DNA from: Pseudoalteromonas citrea
GTDB taxonomy: Bacteria; Pseudomonadota; Gammaproteobacteria; Enterobacterales; Alteromonadaceae
NCBI RefSeq assembly: GCF_000238375.3
Contig: NZ_AHBZ03000012.1
Coordinates: 1 to 64,000, forward strand
Reading direction: 5' to 3'
DNA length: 64,000 nt
Shown piece after piece: positions 62,660-64,000 of this stretch (position 1 is its first letter; each line of letters opens with the position of its first letter). The notes under the pieces were generated by a model. That model was not told the origin of the DNA. It worked only from the letters and a program-made list of their open reading frames with translations, and made no database searches. The position numbers and the translations under genes were made by a program.

Positions 62660-64000
62660 TTACATAAGCTGCTTCTTAATCTTTGGCATAATTCGCCTGC
62701 TCACTGGTACGGTAGCACCTGTACTCAGTATCAAATTTCCCCCACCTGATGGTAGCTTTTGAAGCGACTGAATAAATTGCTTATTTACAATGTATGAGCG
62801 ATGTATACGCAAAAACGTTACGGGCAACTTTTCTTCCATAATAGTCAACGTCTCGTTATGTAACACACTACGTTCATCTAATAGGCTTATCTCCACATAA
62901 TCTCTCGCCCCCTTCACAAAACAAATACTGTCACATGACACCCACTCTTCTTTGCCCATCAGGTTTAGCTTTATCTTTGACGGTGTCTGCTGTTCATTAC
63001 GTTCATCTAATACTCGTTGCAGCTGCTCAGCTCTTTTCTGTGCAAGCTGTTTTTGAGACTGCTGGTTTTTATATTCAATTGAATGTTGAATAAAGAAGAA
63101 CACTAAAAGCACAGCTACAAAACAATAAAAATAAAGATCAAGAAATTGATTAGGATTAACGGCAATTACGAAAAAGAATGCCAAAAACGCGCAAGCATGC
63201 TTCATCGCATTATCATGCACCTTAAGTGCTTGATAAGCAGAAATACAAAAGCTTATCCCTGCAGGGATTTGAAGGGCGAAAACTGTTTTTTCCTCTATCG
63301 TGTTACCTAAATAAATAAATGCAAACGTTAATAACATTGAAAGAGAAAAGTAAGCCCAGCGATGACTTTTCACAAAGCTATCTATGATATATAACAGTAA
63401 GCACATCCCACTCAACATACCTAGCAATAAAATAACAACCAAACGAACGTCATGATAAGGGTATTCGTATGCTATTAATCCTCTAGACACTTCAACCAAT
63501 AATTGAAGAACCACTAACAATGAAAATACAGGAAGCCAAAAAGTACTACGCCTTGGATTCGAGCCTTGTAAAACTAACTGACTTGAAAAAACTAAGCCTA
63601 TGACCAAAATACCTAGCGATAACAAAGTAGGTAAGTAATTACGAAGCACAATATTTTGAGGAGAGCCATAATACGTGATTATCGCAAATGGAATTGAGGT
63701 GCTGATATCGTAAACTTTATGATGAGATGACAGTTTAATAACTAACTCATTCTGGCGCTTCTTCAGTAGTCCTTTTGGTATATAAATAACAAAGTCCATC
63801 ACTCCAACCTTTTCACCTTCAGGTTGAGCCGAGGGATAACCATTTCGGCCTATTAATTCGCCATTAAAGTAAAACTCAGCTGCCGCTTGAGCAGAAAAAA
63901 ATAACCCAATTGGTTTATCGAGCAGCTCAGAGACGTGTAAATCGAACGTAGAGCCAATCCAAGTTAACTTGTTACCTAGCTTAACGTCACCCAACGGCAT
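62660..64000 (-). CDS. LytTR-type membrane regulator (N-terminus beyond window edge)
   Basis: At least 446 residues; the frame is open to the last base of the window and the apparent start is at the edge, so the true N-terminus probably lies outside. An extracellular jelly-roll-like part (FFSAQAAAEFYFNGELIGRNGYPS) is followed by seven hydrophobic segments (about 120-320), a short coiled coil and a C-terminal LytTR DNA-binding domain (about 350-446; VSCDSICFVKGARDYVEISLLDE, FLRIHRSYIVNKQFI). This combination of 7TM-DISM and LytTR suggests a one-component sensor-regulator. Confidence 0.8.
   Translation of the reverse strand: MPLGDVKLGNKLTWIGSTFDLHVSELLDKPIGLFFSAQAAAEFYFNGELIGRNGYPSAQPEGEKVGVMDFVIYIPKGLLKKRQNELVIKLSSHHKVYDISTSIPFAIITYYGSPQNIVLRNYLPTLLSLGILVIGLVFSSQLVLQGSNPRRSTFWLPVFSLLVVLQLLVEVSRGLIAYEYPYHDVRLVVILLLGMLSGMCLLLYIIDSFVKSHRWAYFSLSMLLTFAFIYLGNTIEEKTVFALQIPAGISFCISAYQALKVHDNAMKHACAFLAFFFVIAVNPNQFLDLYFYCFVAVLLVFFFIQHSIEYKNQQSQKQLAQKRAEQLQRVLDERNEQQTPSKIKLNLMGKEEWVSCDSICFVKGARDYVEISLLDERSVLHNETLTIMEEKLPVTFLRIHRSYIVNKQFIQSLQKLPSGGGNLILSTGATVPVSRRIMPKIKKQLM

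Overview
The window looks like chromosomal DNA from a marine gammaproteobacterium of the Alteromonadales, most likely Pseudoalteromonas or a close relative. This is an inference from gene content and order, not a database match. The supporting signs are low to moderate GC, classic gammaproteobacterial neighbourhoods (uvrY-uvrC-pgsA, ilvY/ilvC, bamE/rnfH-ratA/smpB, fabB/mnmC, gap-eda-edd), many TonB receptors and surface lipoproteins, and a tmRNA with a gammaproteobacterial tag (ANDDNYSLAA).

Layout from the left. 1-670: upstream region of an rRNA operon on the minus strand with tandem P1/P2 promoters (the 16S gene is off the edge). 671-2056: a secreted lectin-like protein. 2489-3528: a nine-gene Gly/Cys/Leu tRNA array with its promoter. 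3599-6673: uvrY-uvrC-pgsA. 6851-20347: housekeeping and envelope genes, including a dicarboxylate-type symporter, a DUF5916 outer-membrane protein, cysK, a periplasmic binding protein, a RIO kinase, putP, an EAL-HDOD protein, a TonB copper receptor and a sterol-desaturase-like enzyme. 20422-25896: an operon of a DUF4856 lipoprotein, an imelysin lipoprotein and a FecA-like TonB receptor, probably for iron. 26186-47804: an orphan response regulator with a degenerate receiver, ilvY/ilvC, a chemoreceptor, a TPR/transglutaminase lipoprotein, an M28 peptidase, bamE, rnfH-ratA, smpB, fabB, mnmC, motY, rnt, the Entner-Doudoroff genes gap-eda-edd behind two perfect 14-bp palindromes, a minisatellite of about 110-bp units, and a FapA-family gene.

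48070-62086 is a genomic island of about 14 kb, bounded by a 17-bp direct repeat that is the first 17 nt of the tmRNA gene ssrA. It sits at the 5' end of ssrA rather than the usual 3' end. The host ssrA promoter is stranded at the left edge, pointing at the island integrase, and the island brings a replacement promoter that now drives ssrA. The integrase is split by an IS903-like element with a perfect 9-bp target duplication. The cargo is a three-gene overlapping operon: a ComEC-like metallo-beta-lactamase-fold protein, a trypsin-like protease and a superfamily 2 helicase. It resembles the MBL-protease half of AVAST type 1 defence systems, but with a helicase in the place of the STAND NTPase. 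The helicase gene is itself split by an IS3-family element and can be rejoined in frame. A minus-strand run of hairpins with identical TGGA loops, ending in a terminator, lies downstream of the helicase. This island is the best candidate for an undescribed system. To the right are ssrA with its terminator and a LytTR-type membrane regulator cut by the window edge. SmpB (35494-35976) and its partner tmRNA (62070-62426) both lie in this window.
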